26,297 nt of DNA from CAMDBL01 sp964498125 (GCA_964498125.1 CAZCGE010000023.1:1-26297); one strand, 5' to 3'; numbered from the stretch's first letter, positions 7,718 through 18,172 are shown. Made by a program: numbers and translations. Notes: a model not told the origin generated them from the letters alone.

Positions 7718-8836
7718 GTGGCCGAGGAACTCAAGACGCGCATTCGGGAGGCTGCGGCCGCCGCCGGCTTCGATGAGGTGCGTGTGACCGGCCCAGGCAG
7801 CATCGGTGCGGCCGGTGAGCGCTTGGCCCGCTTCATCGACGATGGCTGGCATGGCGATATGGACTGGCTGGCGGGCACTCTCGATCGCCGGCGCGACCCG
7901 AGCGTGCTGTGGCCGGACGCAAGGTCCATCGTCATGCTCGGCATGAGCTATGCGCCGGGCAAGGATCCATTGGCGGCACTTGCCGAAAAATGTCGCGGCG
8001 TCATCTCCTGCTATGCCCAGGGCCGCGATTATCATGACATCATCAAAGCGGGCCTGAAGCGCATCGCCAGCGTCGTGCAGCATGCCTCGGGCGCGCAGGT
8101 CAAGGTGTTCGTCGATACTGCGCCGCTGATGGAAAAGCCGTTGGCCGCCGCCGCCGGGCTCGGCTGGCAGGGCAAGCACACCAACCTGGTCTCGCGCCGG
8201 CACGGCTCGTGGCTGTTCCTCGGCGCCATCCTGACCACCGCCGAGATCGAGGTCGATGCGCCGGAGATCGATCACTGCGGCAGCTGCCAGCGCTGCCTCG
8301 AGGTCTGTCCGACGGCGGCCTTTCCGGCACCCTACCAGCTCGATGCTCGCCGCTGCATCGCTTATCTGACCATCGAGCACAAGGGCCACATCGCCGAGGA
8401 GTTCCGCCGCCCGATCGGCAACCGCGTGTTCGGCTGCGACGACTGTCTCGCCGTCTGTCCCTGGAACAAGTTCGCCGAGGCCGCCCATGAGATGCGCTTT
8501 GCCGCGCAGGTGGAAACCGACAACCCGCCGCTGGCCGAGTTGTTGGTTCTGGATGACGCGGGTTTCCGCCGCCGCTTCGCCGGCACGCCGGTGAAACGCA
8601 CCGGCCGCGACCGTTTCCTGCGCAACGTGCTGATCGCCGCCGGCAATTCCGGCGACAAGGCCCTGCTGCCGCTGATCGCGCCGCTGCTGGCCGATGCCTC
8701 GCCGCTGGTCCGGGCGATGGCGGTGTGGGCGCTGGGGGAATTGGGGGAGGTGGAGGAGTTCGCTCGGCACGCGGCTCGGCATCGGCCAGGAGAGTTCGAC
8801 TCGGCCGTCATCGCCGAGTGGCAGCGAGGCGCTTGA
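7718..8836 (+). CDS. queG: Epoxyqueuosine reductase
   Basis: QueG carries out the last step of queuosine synthesis, reducing epoxyqueuosine in tRNA with a cobalamin cofactor and two [4Fe-4S] clusters. In the 372-residue product the catalytic Asp is in VFVDTAPLMEKPLA (Asp133). The ferredoxin-like Cys sets are C187-C190-C193-C197 and C213, C240-C243-C247. A C-terminal HEAT-type segment (LLPLIAPLLADASPLVRAMAVWALGEL, split around 310-340) completes the family layout. I chose GTG at 7718 because GGTGGAG lies six bases upstream and the family N-terminus fits; TTG 7703 and GTG 7706 are alternatives adding four or five residues. The next gene starts three bases after the stop, so the two are probably co-transcribed. 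Confidence 0.93.
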   Translation: MAEELKTRIREAAAAAGFDEVRVTGPGSIGAAGERLARFIDDGWHGDMDWLAGTLDRRRDPSVLWPDARSIVMLGMSYAPGKDPLAALAEKCRGVISCYAQGRDYHDIIKAGLKRIASVVQHASGAQVKVFVDTAPLMEKPLAAAAGLGWQGKHTNLVSRRHGSWLFLGAILTTAEIEVDAPEIDHCGSCQRCLEVCPTAAFPAPYQLDARRCIAYLTIEHKGHIAEEFRRPIGNRVFGCDDCLAVCPWNKFAEAAHEMRFAAQVETDNPPLAELLVLDDAGFRRRFAGTPVKRTGRDRFLRNVLIAAGNSGDKALLPLIAPLLADASPLVRAMAVWALGELGEVEEFARHAARHRPGEFDSAVIAEWQRGA

Positions 8837-8839
8837 ATC

Positions 8840-9706
8840 ATGCCCCACCTTCTTTGTTTCGGTCTTGGCTACAGTGCGCTGGCCACCGCGCGGCGGCTGG
8901 CGGGCATGAGTTGGCGAATCAGCGGCACGGCGCGCTCCGGGGAGGGGGTGGCGGCGATCACGGCGGCCGGATTCACGGGTTTCGTGTTCGACGGCGCGGG
9001 GGCTGGCACGGGCGTCTCTGCCGCGCTTGGAGATGCGACACACGTGCTGGTCTCCGTGCCGCCGGGTGCGGCTGGTGATCCGGTCCTCGTGCATCTTGGG
9101 AGCGAACTTGGCGATGCGCGCGGCATCAAGGCCATCGTCTACCTGTCGACCATAGGTGTTTACGGGGACGCCGGCGGCAGCTGGGTGGACGAGACGACCC
9201 CGCCCAATCCGCAATCCGAGCGCAGCCGGGCGCGGCTCGCCGCCGAGCAAGCCTGGATCACGTTCTGCCGGGACAAGGGATACCGCCTCGTCATTCTGCG
9301 CCTGGCCGGCATTTACGGTCCCGGCCGCAGCGCCATCGACAGCCTCCGGGCTGGAACGGCGAAGCGCATTGTCAAGCCGGGACAGGTCTTCAACCGCATC
9401 CATGTCGATGACATTGCGGCCACGGCGGCGGCAGCGCTTGGCAATCCGACCGCGCGCGGCATCTTCAACGTCGCCGATGACGAGCCTTCTCCGTCACAAG
9501 ATGTCATAGCCCACGCCGCGCAACTGTTGGGCGTAGCACCCCCGCCGGAGATCGCCTTTGCCGACGCGCAACTGTCGCCGATGGCGGCGAGCTTCTACGC
9601 AGAGAACAAACGCGTCCGCAACCACCGGCTGAAAACCGAACTCGGCGTTGCGTTGCGTTATCCGACCTACCGGCAAGGTCTTGCCCAGATCCTGGCCGGA
9701 CGTTAA
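8840..9706 (+). CDS. Atypical SDR / NAD-dependent epimerase-like protein (YeeZ-type)
   Basis: The 288-residue product has a Rossmann N-terminus with a glycine-rich loop FGLGYSA at residues 7-13. It also has the extended-SDR phrases YLSTIGVYGD, LRLAGIYGPGRS and FNRIHVDDIA, and a C-terminal substrate part ending in LRYPTYRQGL. The classical YxxxK catalytic pair is not visible: after VYGD the chain continues with SERSRARLAAEQ, as in the atypical YeeZ-like group. Catalysis of the usual SDR type is therefore doubtful, and the substrate is unknown. The ATG lies three bases behind the queG stop, which suggests translational coupling. Whether the function is linked to queuosine is not known. Confidence 0.85.
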   Translation: MPHLLCFGLGYSALATARRLAGMSWRISGTARSGEGVAAITAAGFTGFVFDGAGAGTGVSAALGDATHVLVSVPPGAAGDPVLVHLGSELGDARGIKAIVYLSTIGVYGDAGGSWVDETTPPNPQSERSRARLAAEQAWITFCRDKGYRLVILRLAGIYGPGRSAIDSLRAGTAKRIVKPGQVFNRIHVDDIAATAAAALGNPTARGIFNVADDEPSPSQDVIAHAAQLLGVAPPPEIAFADAQLSPMAASFYAENKRVRNHRLKTELGVALRYPTYRQGLAQILAGR

Positions 9707-9804
9707 CTCCGCCCCGGCGGCAGGCCCCACCGCACCCGCACACCGACCGCATTGCGTCCGCGCGCCCTCCTGTGCTCATGTCCTGGCTTCCCAGGAGAAC
9801 CCGA

Positions 9805-10770
9805 ATGTCGAAGACCAGATTCACGCCGACCGTGCGCACCACCACCCTGCTCGAGCGCATGGGGACCAGGCGCTCGGATGCCGGATTCATCGCCGGCAAG
9901 CTCGCCGCGGCCGATGCCCGCTTCATGATCCTGACCGATCTGAAGCCGGTGATCCACTCGAGCGAGGACAAGAAGACGGGCTCGCTGCGCTGGTTCAGCC
10001 AGGCCGATATCGCCAAGCTCGCGCTGCCGAAGTCGGATGCCCTGTTTCTCGGTCTCGACCGCAAGACCGATGCGCCGCATTTCGCGTTGGCCTTTTCCGA
10101 TCACCGGGTGCGCACGGCGCCGGACGCGATCACGATGCTGCGTCCCGCCGTCGACCTGCGCTCGCTCGCCATGCAGGGCGTGCTGCCGTCCGAGGATTTA
10201 TCGCTCGCCGGCCAGGCCCGCGCGCTGGCTGCCTGGCACGACAACGCGCGCCACTGCGGCCACTGCGGCGGCACCAACCAGATCAAGGACGGCGGCTGGA
10301 AACGCAAGTGCTGGGCCTGCGGCATGGAGCATTTCCCGCGCACCGACCCGGTCGTCATCATGCTGGTGGTGGACCCGGCGCGCGACCGCTGCCTGCTCGG
10401 CCACGAAGCGCGCTTTGCCGAGAAGATGTACTCGACGCTGGCCGGCTTCATCGAGGCCGGCGAGGACATCGCCCACGCCGTGCAGCGCGAGGTATTCGAG
10501 GAAGCCGGCATCACGGTCGGCGAGATCACTTTCCATTCGACGCAGCCCTGGCCGTTCCCGCACTCGCTGATGATCGGCTGCATCGGCATCGCCGAGACCA
10601 CCGAGATCAATATCGATCCAACCGAGATCCAGGAAGCGCGCTGGTTCCCCCGCGCCGAGGTCAAGCTGATGGCCGAGGGCAAGCATCCAGACGGCTGCTG
10701 GATTCCTGGCCAGCAGGCGATCGCGCGTGCCCTGATCACCGCGTTCATCGACGGCAGCTGGCAGAGGTAG
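9805..10770 (+). CDS. nudC: NAD(+)/NADH pyrophosphatase (Nudix)
   Basis: NudC hydrolyses NAD(H) to NMN(H) and AMP and can remove NAD caps from RNA 5' ends. The 321-residue product has the family's zinc ribbon (Cys151, Cys154, Cys169, Cys172). The full Nudix box runs from Gly214 to about residue 236, ending in REVFEEAG, and fits the GX5EX7REUXEEXGU pattern. The NudC-specific motif QPWPFPHS is at 247-254. The ATG at 9805 is preceded by CAGGAGAA six bases upstream; an in-frame ATG at 9772 lacks such a site. The following reductase gene begins 12 bases after the stop, so an operon is likely. Confidence 0.95.
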   Translation: MSKTRFTPTVRTTTLLERMGTRRSDAGFIAGKLAAADARFMILTDLKPVIHSSEDKKTGSLRWFSQADIAKLALPKSDALFLGLDRKTDAPHFALAFSDHRVRTAPDAITMLRPAVDLRSLAMQGVLPSEDLSLAGQARALAAWHDNARHCGHCGGTNQIKDGGWKRKCWACGMEHFPRTDPVVIMLVVDPARDRCLLGHEARFAEKMYSTLAGFIEAGEDIAHAVQREVFEEAGITVGEITFHSTQPWPFPHSLMIGCIGIAETTEINIDPTEIQEARWFPRAEVKLMAEGKHPDGCWIPGQQAIARALITAFIDGSWQR

Positions 10771-10782
10771 GGGAGGTGCAGG

Positions 10783-11847
10783 GTGGCGAAACATAAAGCC
10801 GTCGTCGTCGGCGCGCTGGGCGTCATCGGCCGCTACATCGTCGAAAAGCTGGTCGCGACCGGTGAATGGGACGTCGTCGGCCTGTCGCGCCGCGCCGCTG
10901 AGAACGGCCCGCGCCTGCGGCACATTGCGGTCGATCTGCTCGATCAAGCTGATATCACGACCAAGCTCGCCGGGCTCGACGACGTCAGCCACGTGTTCCA
11001 TGCGGCATTCCAGGCGCCAAGCGGCAACGCGGCGGGCTACGCTGCCAACATCGCGCCGAACCGGGACATGCTGGTCAATGCCGTCACGGCGATCGACGCG
11101 GCGTCACGGCAGCTCGAGCGTGTCGTGCTGGTCACCGGCACCAAGACCTACGGCAGCCACCTCGGCCCGTTCAGGACGCCGGCGCGCGAGAGCGATCCGC
11201 GCCACCTCGGGCCCAACTACTATTTCGACCAGATCGACTGGCTGACGCAATTCCAGCAGGGCAAGCGCTGGGACTGGACCGAGCTGCGCCCGCAGACGCT
11301 GTGCGGCTTCACGCCCGGCACGGCGATGAGCATTCTGCCGGCCATCGCGGTTTATGCGGCCATCTCCAAGGAGCTGGGGCTGCCGCTGCGGTTTCCCGGC
11401 AAGCCCGCTGCGTTTACCTCGCTCTACCAGGTCACCGCGTCGGATCACATGGCCAATGCAGCGCTATGGGCGGCGACCGAGCCGCGCGCCGCCAACCAAG
11501 CCTACAACATCACCAACGGCGACACGTTCCGCTGGTGCAATCTGTGGCCGCGCATCGCCGAGGTCTTCGAAATGCCGGCCGGCGACGTGCAGAATATCAG
11601 CCTGGTGCAGCAGATGGCCGACATGCGACCGCTGTGGCAACGGCTGGCCGAGAGGCATGGCCTGCAACCCATACCCTGGGATCAGCTCGTGGCCTGGCCG
11701 TTCGCCGACTACGTTTTCGCCACCAGCTGGGATGTCGTCAGCAACGTCACCAAGTGTCGCCAGCACGGCTTCAACGACGTGGTCGACAGCGAGGCGATGT
11801 TCGTAAGCCTGCTGAGCCGGCTGCGGCGGGAGAAGGTGGTTCCCTAA
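10783..11847 (+). CDS. PRISE-type short-chain reductase (progesterone 5-beta-reductase / iridoid synthase-like)
   Basis: The 354-residue product starts with a Rossmann fold (GALGVIG at residues 10-16). It carries the unusual SDR active-site pattern of the PRISE family: Lys121 in VTGTKTYG and a Tyr in the GPNYYFDQIDWL segment (146-147), instead of the classical YxxxK. Plant members reduce activated C=C bonds of enones. Bacterial members are widespread, and their natural substrates are mostly unknown. The length agrees with the family. It starts with GTG at 10783, six bases after a clear GGGAGG, and lies 12 bases behind nudC, so it is probably co-transcribed. A link to NAD(H) turnover by NudC is conceivable but only inferred. 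Confidence 0.82.
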   Translation: MAKHKAVVVGALGVIGRYIVEKLVATGEWDVVGLSRRAAENGPRLRHIAVDLLDQADITTKLAGLDDVSHVFHAAFQAPSGNAAGYAANIAPNRDMLVNAVTAIDAASRQLERVVLVTGTKTYGSHLGPFRTPARESDPRHLGPNYYFDQIDWLTQFQQGKRWDWTELRPQTLCGFTPGTAMSILPAIAVYAAISKELGLPLRFPGKPAAFTSLYQVTASDHMANAALWAATEPRAANQAYNITNGDTFRWCNLWPRIAEVFEMPAGDVQNISLVQQMADMRPLWQRLAERHGLQPIPWDQLVAWPFADYVFATSWDVVSNVTKCRQHGFNDVVDSEAMFVSLLSRLRREKVVP

Positions 11848-11935
11848 GAATCGCCCGCCTTCATGCCGACACCCGAATCAGGCGAAGCTCGGCGGCGTGC
11901 CCGTGGTCGGCACCAATGGATGAGGAGCGGGCGTC

Positions 11936-12892
11936 ATGGTGGAGCGGAACGTACGGCGCGAGCGGCCGGCGAATGACGATGAGCCCAAGGCGAAGGCGGG
12001 ATCATCAAAGGTCGCGGCGCAGCCAAAGGCGGCCTTCAACAAGAAAACCATTGCGCTGGTCTACGATTTCGATGGCACGCTGTCGCCCAAGCCGATGCAG
12101 GAATACACCGTGCTGCCCAAGCTCGGCGTCGACCCGCACGCGTTCTGGGCGGAATCCAATCGCATTGCCCAGGCCGAGGGCGCCGACGGCCTGATCACCT
12201 ACATGCATTTGATGTACAAGAAGGCGAAAGCCGCCGGCGTGCGCATCGATCGCGGCGATCTGGTGGCGCTCGGCCGCGATGTCGAGTTGTTCGAGGGTAT
12301 CGACAGCTGGTTCGACGACATCGCGGAGTACGTGCGCATCCGCTCGGAGCGCGCCGGCATCGAGGTGCGCCACTACCTGATCTCGTCCGGCCTGGTCGAG
12401 ATCATCGAGGGCACGCGCATTTTCGACCGCTTCCACAACGTCTTTGCGTCCGAATATTGGTTCGAGGCCTATGACCTGCCCTACCCCAAGCGCGTCATCA
12501 CCGACACCGGCAAGACGCAGTACCTGTTCCGCATCAACAAGGGCGTCGAGGACCTGGGCCAAAGCATCAACCAGCACATGCCCGAGCACGATCGGCCGAT
12601 CCCGTTCTCCAACATGATTTATTTCGGCGACGGCGACACCGACGTGCCGTCGATGACCGTGATGCGCAAGAACGGCGGCTATGCCATCGCCGTGCATCCG
12701 CCGCGCAAGAACAGAGCTAAGTGCGTCGACCTGCTGCAGGCCGGCCGCATCGACTTCTTCGCCGCCGCCGACTACCGCCGCGGCTCGGAACTGTTCCGCC
12801 GAACAACGCGCCTGTTGGACCGGATCATCGCCGATATTCAGCTACAGGAGGAAATGTGGCTGTTCCGGCGGGGGGTGGAGAAGGGGAGGTAG
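11936..12892 (+). CDS. HAD-superfamily phosphatase
   Basis: The 318-residue product has all four HAD motifs. Motif I is VYDFDGT with nucleophile Asp44 and acid/base Asp46. Motif II is SSG at 150-152, motif III a Lys near 193 (TGKTQ), and motif IV GDGDTD at 231-236. A charged, Lys/Ala-rich extension of about 36 residues precedes the domain and looks disordered. The insert between motifs I and II is helical, as in C1-cap HADs. A small-molecule phosphatase is likely; the substrate is not predictable. The ATG at 11936 follows GAGGAG by eight bases. A palindrome begins 11 bases behind the stop codon. Confidence 0.85.
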   Translation: MVERNVRRERPANDDEPKAKAGSSKVAAQPKAAFNKKTIALVYDFDGTLSPKPMQEYTVLPKLGVDPHAFWAESNRIAQAEGADGLITYMHLMYKKAKAAGVRIDRGDLVALGRDVELFEGIDSWFDDIAEYVRIRSERAGIEVRHYLISSGLVEIIEGTRIFDRFHNVFASEYWFEAYDLPYPKRVITDTGKTQYLFRINKGVEDLGQSINQHMPEHDRPIPFSNMIYFGDGDTDVPSMTVMRKNGGYAIAVHPPRKNRAKCVDLLQAGRIDFFAAADYRRGSELFRRTTRLLDRIIADIQLQEEMWLFRRGVEKGR

Positions 12893-12903
12893 GTAGCTCG
12901 TAG

Positions 12904-12932
12904 GTCGGGTCGAGCCCTTCGCGAGACCCGAC
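12904..12932. repeat. Palindrome behind the HAD gene
   Basis: GTCGGGTC (12904-12911) pairs with GACCCGAC (12925-12932) around a 13-nt loop. It resembles the GTAGGTCGGGTC...GACCCGAC intergenic palindromes common in alphaproteobacteria. There is no T-tract, so use as an intrinsic terminator is uncertain. Confidence 0.7.
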
Positions 12933-12950
12933 GTTTCCCGGCGCACGAAA

Positions 12951-13736
12951 ATGTCGGGATCGTTCTTCGACTTGAGCTGCGGACTGGCTGATATGAGCAA
13001 GCAGTACAAAAACAAAACGTGCGCCTATTGTGGTTGCCCCGGCATTTCCGAACTCGGTGAGCATATCTTTGCGCGTGCGTTTTTTCTTCCGCGCCACAGA
13101 CCGGGGCTGCCACAGGTTCCGTCGTGCATGAAGTGTAACGAGGTCAAATCTCGTAGCGAAACATATCTGACTCACGCCCTACCACTTGCTGGTCGACACC
13201 GAGATGCTGTCGAGAACATTGATACGTTGCTTCAGAAGCGACGATCTCACAATAGTTCTATCGAACGAGGTCTAGTCTCAAGCCGTCGTTTGATGTGGGT
13301 ACGGAACTCTTCAGGCCTCGTCGTCCAAGACGGCGTTTACCAGATCAATGCCAACATGCTCCGTGAGTGGGCCTCCTTTGTTGCGCGCGGGTTGACTTTG
13401 CATCATTGGAAAGTTGCCATCGGCGCTGACCACTTGGTGACCGTCAACGTTGCGATGCCGAGGGGCGTGGGTCTTCTAGAAGACTTTCTTGAGTATGGCG
13501 CTGATCCGAAATCGCTAATCTCCTGTGATCTCGGCGAGGGGACGATGCGTTACCGCGGTGGACGCGACGAGAGATTGATGGTTTGGCTGATCCAACCGTA
13601 TGGCGGAATGCCAATTGGAGGTGTTGGCGTGGACCTGGTTACCACTACCCTGTCGATTGTCCTTCGGACGAAAGTCGTCAGCGAAGAATTGCAGCGCCAA
13701 GTACGTTGGCAGGGTAGTCTGATCATACGACCTTAG
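12951..13736 (+). CDS. HNH-like zinc protein of unknown role, probably acquired
   Basis: The 261-residue product has an N-terminal Cys/His pattern like HNH endonucleases: CAYC at 24-27, a His in GEHIFARAFF (His38), then CMKCNEVKS starting at 59, where the Cys pair and Asn follow the usual HNH layout. The remaining about 190 residues match nothing I recognise; no membrane segment is visible. It may be a nuclease or only a zinc-finger-like module. Base composition is visibly less GC-rich than in its neighbours, and its codon use is less biased, which suggests transfer. Palindromes flank it on both sides. An internal ATG at 12993 would remove 14 residues and keep all zinc ligands; neither start has a good ribosome site. 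Confidence 0.65.
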   Translation: MSGSFFDLSCGLADMSKQYKNKTCAYCGCPGISELGEHIFARAFFLPRHRPGLPQVPSCMKCNEVKSRSETYLTHALPLAGRHRDAVENIDTLLQKRRSHNSSIERGLVSSRRLMWVRNSSGLVVQDGVYQINANMLREWASFVARGLTLHHWKVAIGADHLVTVNVAMPRGVGLLEDFLEYGADPKSLISCDLGEGTMRYRGGRDERLMVWLIQPYGGMPIGGVGVDLVTTTLSIVLRTKVVSEELQRQVRWQGSLIIRP

Positions 13737-13744
13737 TCCGTAGA

Positions 13745-13835
13745 CTGGGTTAGCGCGACCCCGCTGTCGCGAATGGAATGCCGATGCCTATTCCGCGCGC
13801 GACCACTTGGAAGTCCCCTTGGGGGATAACCCAGC
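13745..13835. repeat. Wide inverted repeat behind the HNH gene
   Basis: CTGGGTTA (13745-13752) and TAACCCAGC (13827-13835) are complementary ends of a segment of about 90 bases that begins nine bases after the HNH stop. The interior shows no gene. It shares its arm sequence with the tighter palindrome that follows. Confidence 0.6.
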
Positions 13836-13862
13836 ATTCCGGACGAGATATTTGAGCGCAAC

Positions 13863-13905
13863 GCTGGGTTACGGCCCTCCGCTGGCGCTGCGGGCCTAAC
13901 CCAGC
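13863..13905. repeat. GC-rich palindrome between convergent HNH gene and pnp
   Basis: GCTGGGTTA (13863-13871) pairs with TAACCCAGC (13897-13905). The inner GGCCC/GGGCC extends the stem with one bulged base, and the loop is about 14 nt. The two-sided position suits a bidirectional terminator, but no T-tract follows. Arms of this sequence are a familiar intergenic repeat type in alphaproteobacteria. Confidence 0.75.
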
Positions 13906-13987
13906 CTACGTCGCTGTTCGTCGCGCCGCGCGGCTCAAGGTGGTCCGGCGCGGAGCGCCAGACACCTCGAGCCTCGTGCAATCAGCT

Positions 13988-16186
<2,199 letters not shown>

Positions 16187-16301
16187 GTTGTCGTCTTTCT
16201 TTGTCTCGTTCCTTTGATGCGGGGTCCTTCTAGCACGAATACTCGTGGCTCCAGTGCTCCTCGTGTCGGAGCCGGAGCGCAGCGTGCGTCAAGGTGCGGG
16301 C

Positions 16302-16328
16302 GGGGTCGGCCCCTGCGGGTCTGACCCC
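16302..16328. repeat. Degenerate palindromic repeat in the rpsO-pnp spacer
   Basis: The right arm GGGTCTGACCCC (16317-16328) is a perfect copy of the window's repeat arm. The left arm (16302-16313) differs at two positions, one of which still allows a G-T pair. It lies about 115 bases before the pnp start. Confidence 0.6.
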
Positions 16329-16353
16329 TGGCTCGAGCGCGCCGGAGGTGCAT

Positions 16354-16380
16354 GGGGTCAGACCCGCAGGGTCTAACCCC
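16354..16380 (-). repeat. Palindromic repeat 7 nt behind the rpsO stop
   Basis: GGGGTCAGACCC (16354-16365) and GGGTCTAACCCC (16369-16380) pair with one mismatch around a 3-nt loop. On the minus strand it starts seven bases after the rpsO stop codon. This is the same relation to the upstream gene as the copies behind phaB, the aldolase and the SDR. It has no T-tract. Confidence 0.8.
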
Positions 16381-16387
16381 GGCCCCG

Positions 16388-16657
16388 TCAGCGACGGATG
16401 CCGAGTTTCTCGATGACGGTCTGGTAGCGCTTCTCGTCCTTGCCCTTGACGTAATCGAGCAGGCTGCGGCGCTGGCTGACCATCTTCAACAGGCCACGAC
16501 GCGAGTGGTTGTCCTTCTTGTGCGTCTTGAAGTGATCGGTCAGACCGTTGATGCGCTCGGTGAGGATGGCAATCTGCACCTCGGGTGAGCCGGTATCATT
16601 TGCCTTCGTGGCATTGTCCTTGATGAGCGCAGTTTTGCGCTCGGCCGTCAGCGACAT
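16388..16657 (-). CDS. rpsO: 30S ribosomal protein S15
   Basis: S15 binds 16S rRNA early in assembly of the small subunit. The 89-residue product has the exact family length and its signatures: TGSPEVQIAILTERI, LTDHFKTHKKDNHSRRGLL and RRSLLDYVKGKD. The ATG at 16657 follows AAAGGA by seven bases; longer open sequence upstream to 16900 is not part of the gene. pnp follows on the same strand. In many alphaproteobacteria truB lies directly upstream of rpsO, but here a divergent MetE-like gene is found instead. Confidence 0.97.
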   Translation of the reverse strand: MSLTAERKTALIKDNATKANDTGSPEVQIAILTERINGLTDHFKTHKKDNHSRRGLLKMVSQRRSLLDYVKGKDEKRYQTVIEKLGIRR

Positions 16658-16911
16658 CGGAAAATCCTTTCTGAACAGAGAGATAGGGCGCGGCCACAGC
16701 CAGGATGTCGTCCAGCAGGGTCGCATGCGCGCAAGCGCTGTAGGCCATGGCCCATCGCGCGTGCTGGCGGGGTTATACACCAACAGTGTCGGGAGGCGAG
16801 GGGAAAATGGGAAAATGGAGGCGCCTCCCGCATGCGATACGCGGCCCCATTGCCCGCTACGCTCCAAGCGCGCATTCTGTGCCAAACGCCAACGTAACAA
16901 GGACGACCGGG

Positions 16912-18057
16912 ATGAAACGCTCGACCGACCGCTTCCTCACCACTCACACCGGCAGCCTGCCGCGGCCCGACGATCTCGTGCGCATGATGTACGCCAAGGA
17001 GAGCGGGGTGCCCGTCGAGCCGAACGCCTTGGGTGCGCGCATCAAGGAAGCCGTCGCCGAAGTCGTCAAGAAACAGGTCGACGCCGGCATCGACCTGGTC
17101 AACGACGGTGAGCTGTCGAAGCCGAGTTATGCCACCTACATCAAGGATCGCCTCGATGGCTTCGGTGGCACCGGCAATACGTTCGTCTACCAGGACCTCG
17201 CGGCCTTTCCCAAGCTACAAGAGAAAGTTTTTGGCGACCCCGGCCGCTCGCGGCGCAAGACGCCGGCCTGCAATGCGCCGATCAAGGTGCGCGATGCCGC
17301 CGCCGCCGAGACCGATGTCGCCAATCTTGCAATCGCAATGCAGGGTCACAAAGGCGTCGAAGGCTTCATGAGCGCGGCCTCGCCCGGTGTCGTCTCGCTG
17401 TTTTTCCGCAACGATCACTACAAGGACCACGAGACCTACCTTTATGCCATCGCCGATGCCATGCGGGCGGAATACGAGGCGGTGGCCAAGGCCGGCTTCA
17501 CGCTGCAGATTGATTGCCCCGATCTCGGCATGGGCCGGCATATCCAGTATGCTGACCTCGACCTCGAGGAATTCCGCAAGCGCATCAGCGTGCATGTCGA
17601 GGCGCTGAACCATGCTGTCGAGAACATCCCCGCCGAGCAATTGCGCATGCATCTGTGCTGGGGCAATTACGAGGGTCCGCACCATTGCGACGTGCCGCTA
17701 GCCGATGTCATCGACATCGTCCTCAAGGCCAAACCGCATGCCATCTCGCTGGAGGCCGCCAATCCGCGCCATGCCCATGAGTACACGCTGTTCGAGACGG
17801 TCAAGCTGCCGGACGGCAAGGTGCTGATCCCGGGCGTGCTCGAGTCGAAGTCGAATTTCATCGAGCATCCCGATCTCATTGCGCAGCGCATCGGCCGTTA
17901 CGCCAAGCTGGTCGGCCGCGAGAACGTCATCGCCGGCTCCGATTGCGGCTACGGCACCTGGGTCGGCCAGGCCGCCGTCGATCCCGACGTGGTCTGGGCC
18001 AAGTTCGCGGCCATGGCCGAGGGCGCGCGGCGGGCGACGAAGCAGTTCTGGAAGTAG
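16912..18057 (+). CDS. MetE C-terminal-like (cobalamin-independent) methyltransferase
   Basis: The 381-residue product matches only the C-terminal, catalytic half of MetE: a TIM-barrel with THTGSLPRP at 11-19, LVNDGELSKPSY near 62-73 and QIDCPDLGMGRH near 199-210. The zinc ligand set is recognisable: His247 and Cys249 in HLCWGNYEG, Glu281 in LEAANPRH as a candidate, and Cys345 in AGSDCGYG. It should bind a zinc-activated thiolate, but without the N-terminal half it may not use folyl-polyglutamate. Such short homologues include archaeal-type methionine synthases and epoxyalkane:coenzyme M transferases, so homocysteine as substrate is not certain. The ATG at 16912 has a weak GGGA upstream. It is divergent from rpsO with a 254-base spacer. 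Confidence 0.85.
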   Translation: MKRSTDRFLTTHTGSLPRPDDLVRMMYAKESGVPVEPNALGARIKEAVAEVVKKQVDAGIDLVNDGELSKPSYATYIKDRLDGFGGTGNTFVYQDLAAFPKLQEKVFGDPGRSRRKTPACNAPIKVRDAAAAETDVANLAIAMQGHKGVEGFMSAASPGVVSLFFRNDHYKDHETYLYAIADAMRAEYEAVAKAGFTLQIDCPDLGMGRHIQYADLDLEEFRKRISVHVEALNHAVENIPAEQLRMHLCWGNYEGPHHCDVPLADVIDIVLKAKPHAISLEAANPRHAHEYTLFETVKLPDGKVLIPGVLESKSNFIEHPDLIAQRIGRYAKLVGRENVIAGSDCGYGTWVGQAAVDPDVVWAKFAAMAEGARRATKQFWK

Positions 18058-18172
18058 TGCGCTGCCGCGGGCGGCATCAGTTTCGACCGAGCACTGAGGA
18101 TGTCTACAACAACAAGCATTGCCGGCGGTCACAAGTTTTGACTGCGATGATCGTTGCAGGACACGCCCCGAC

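Noticed and set aside
7502..9403. A 633-codon open frame on the minus strand
   Set aside because: It lies antisense to queG and its SDR partner, which have clear family motifs. Its translation is Arg/Gly/Ala-rich without any domain, as expected from high GC.
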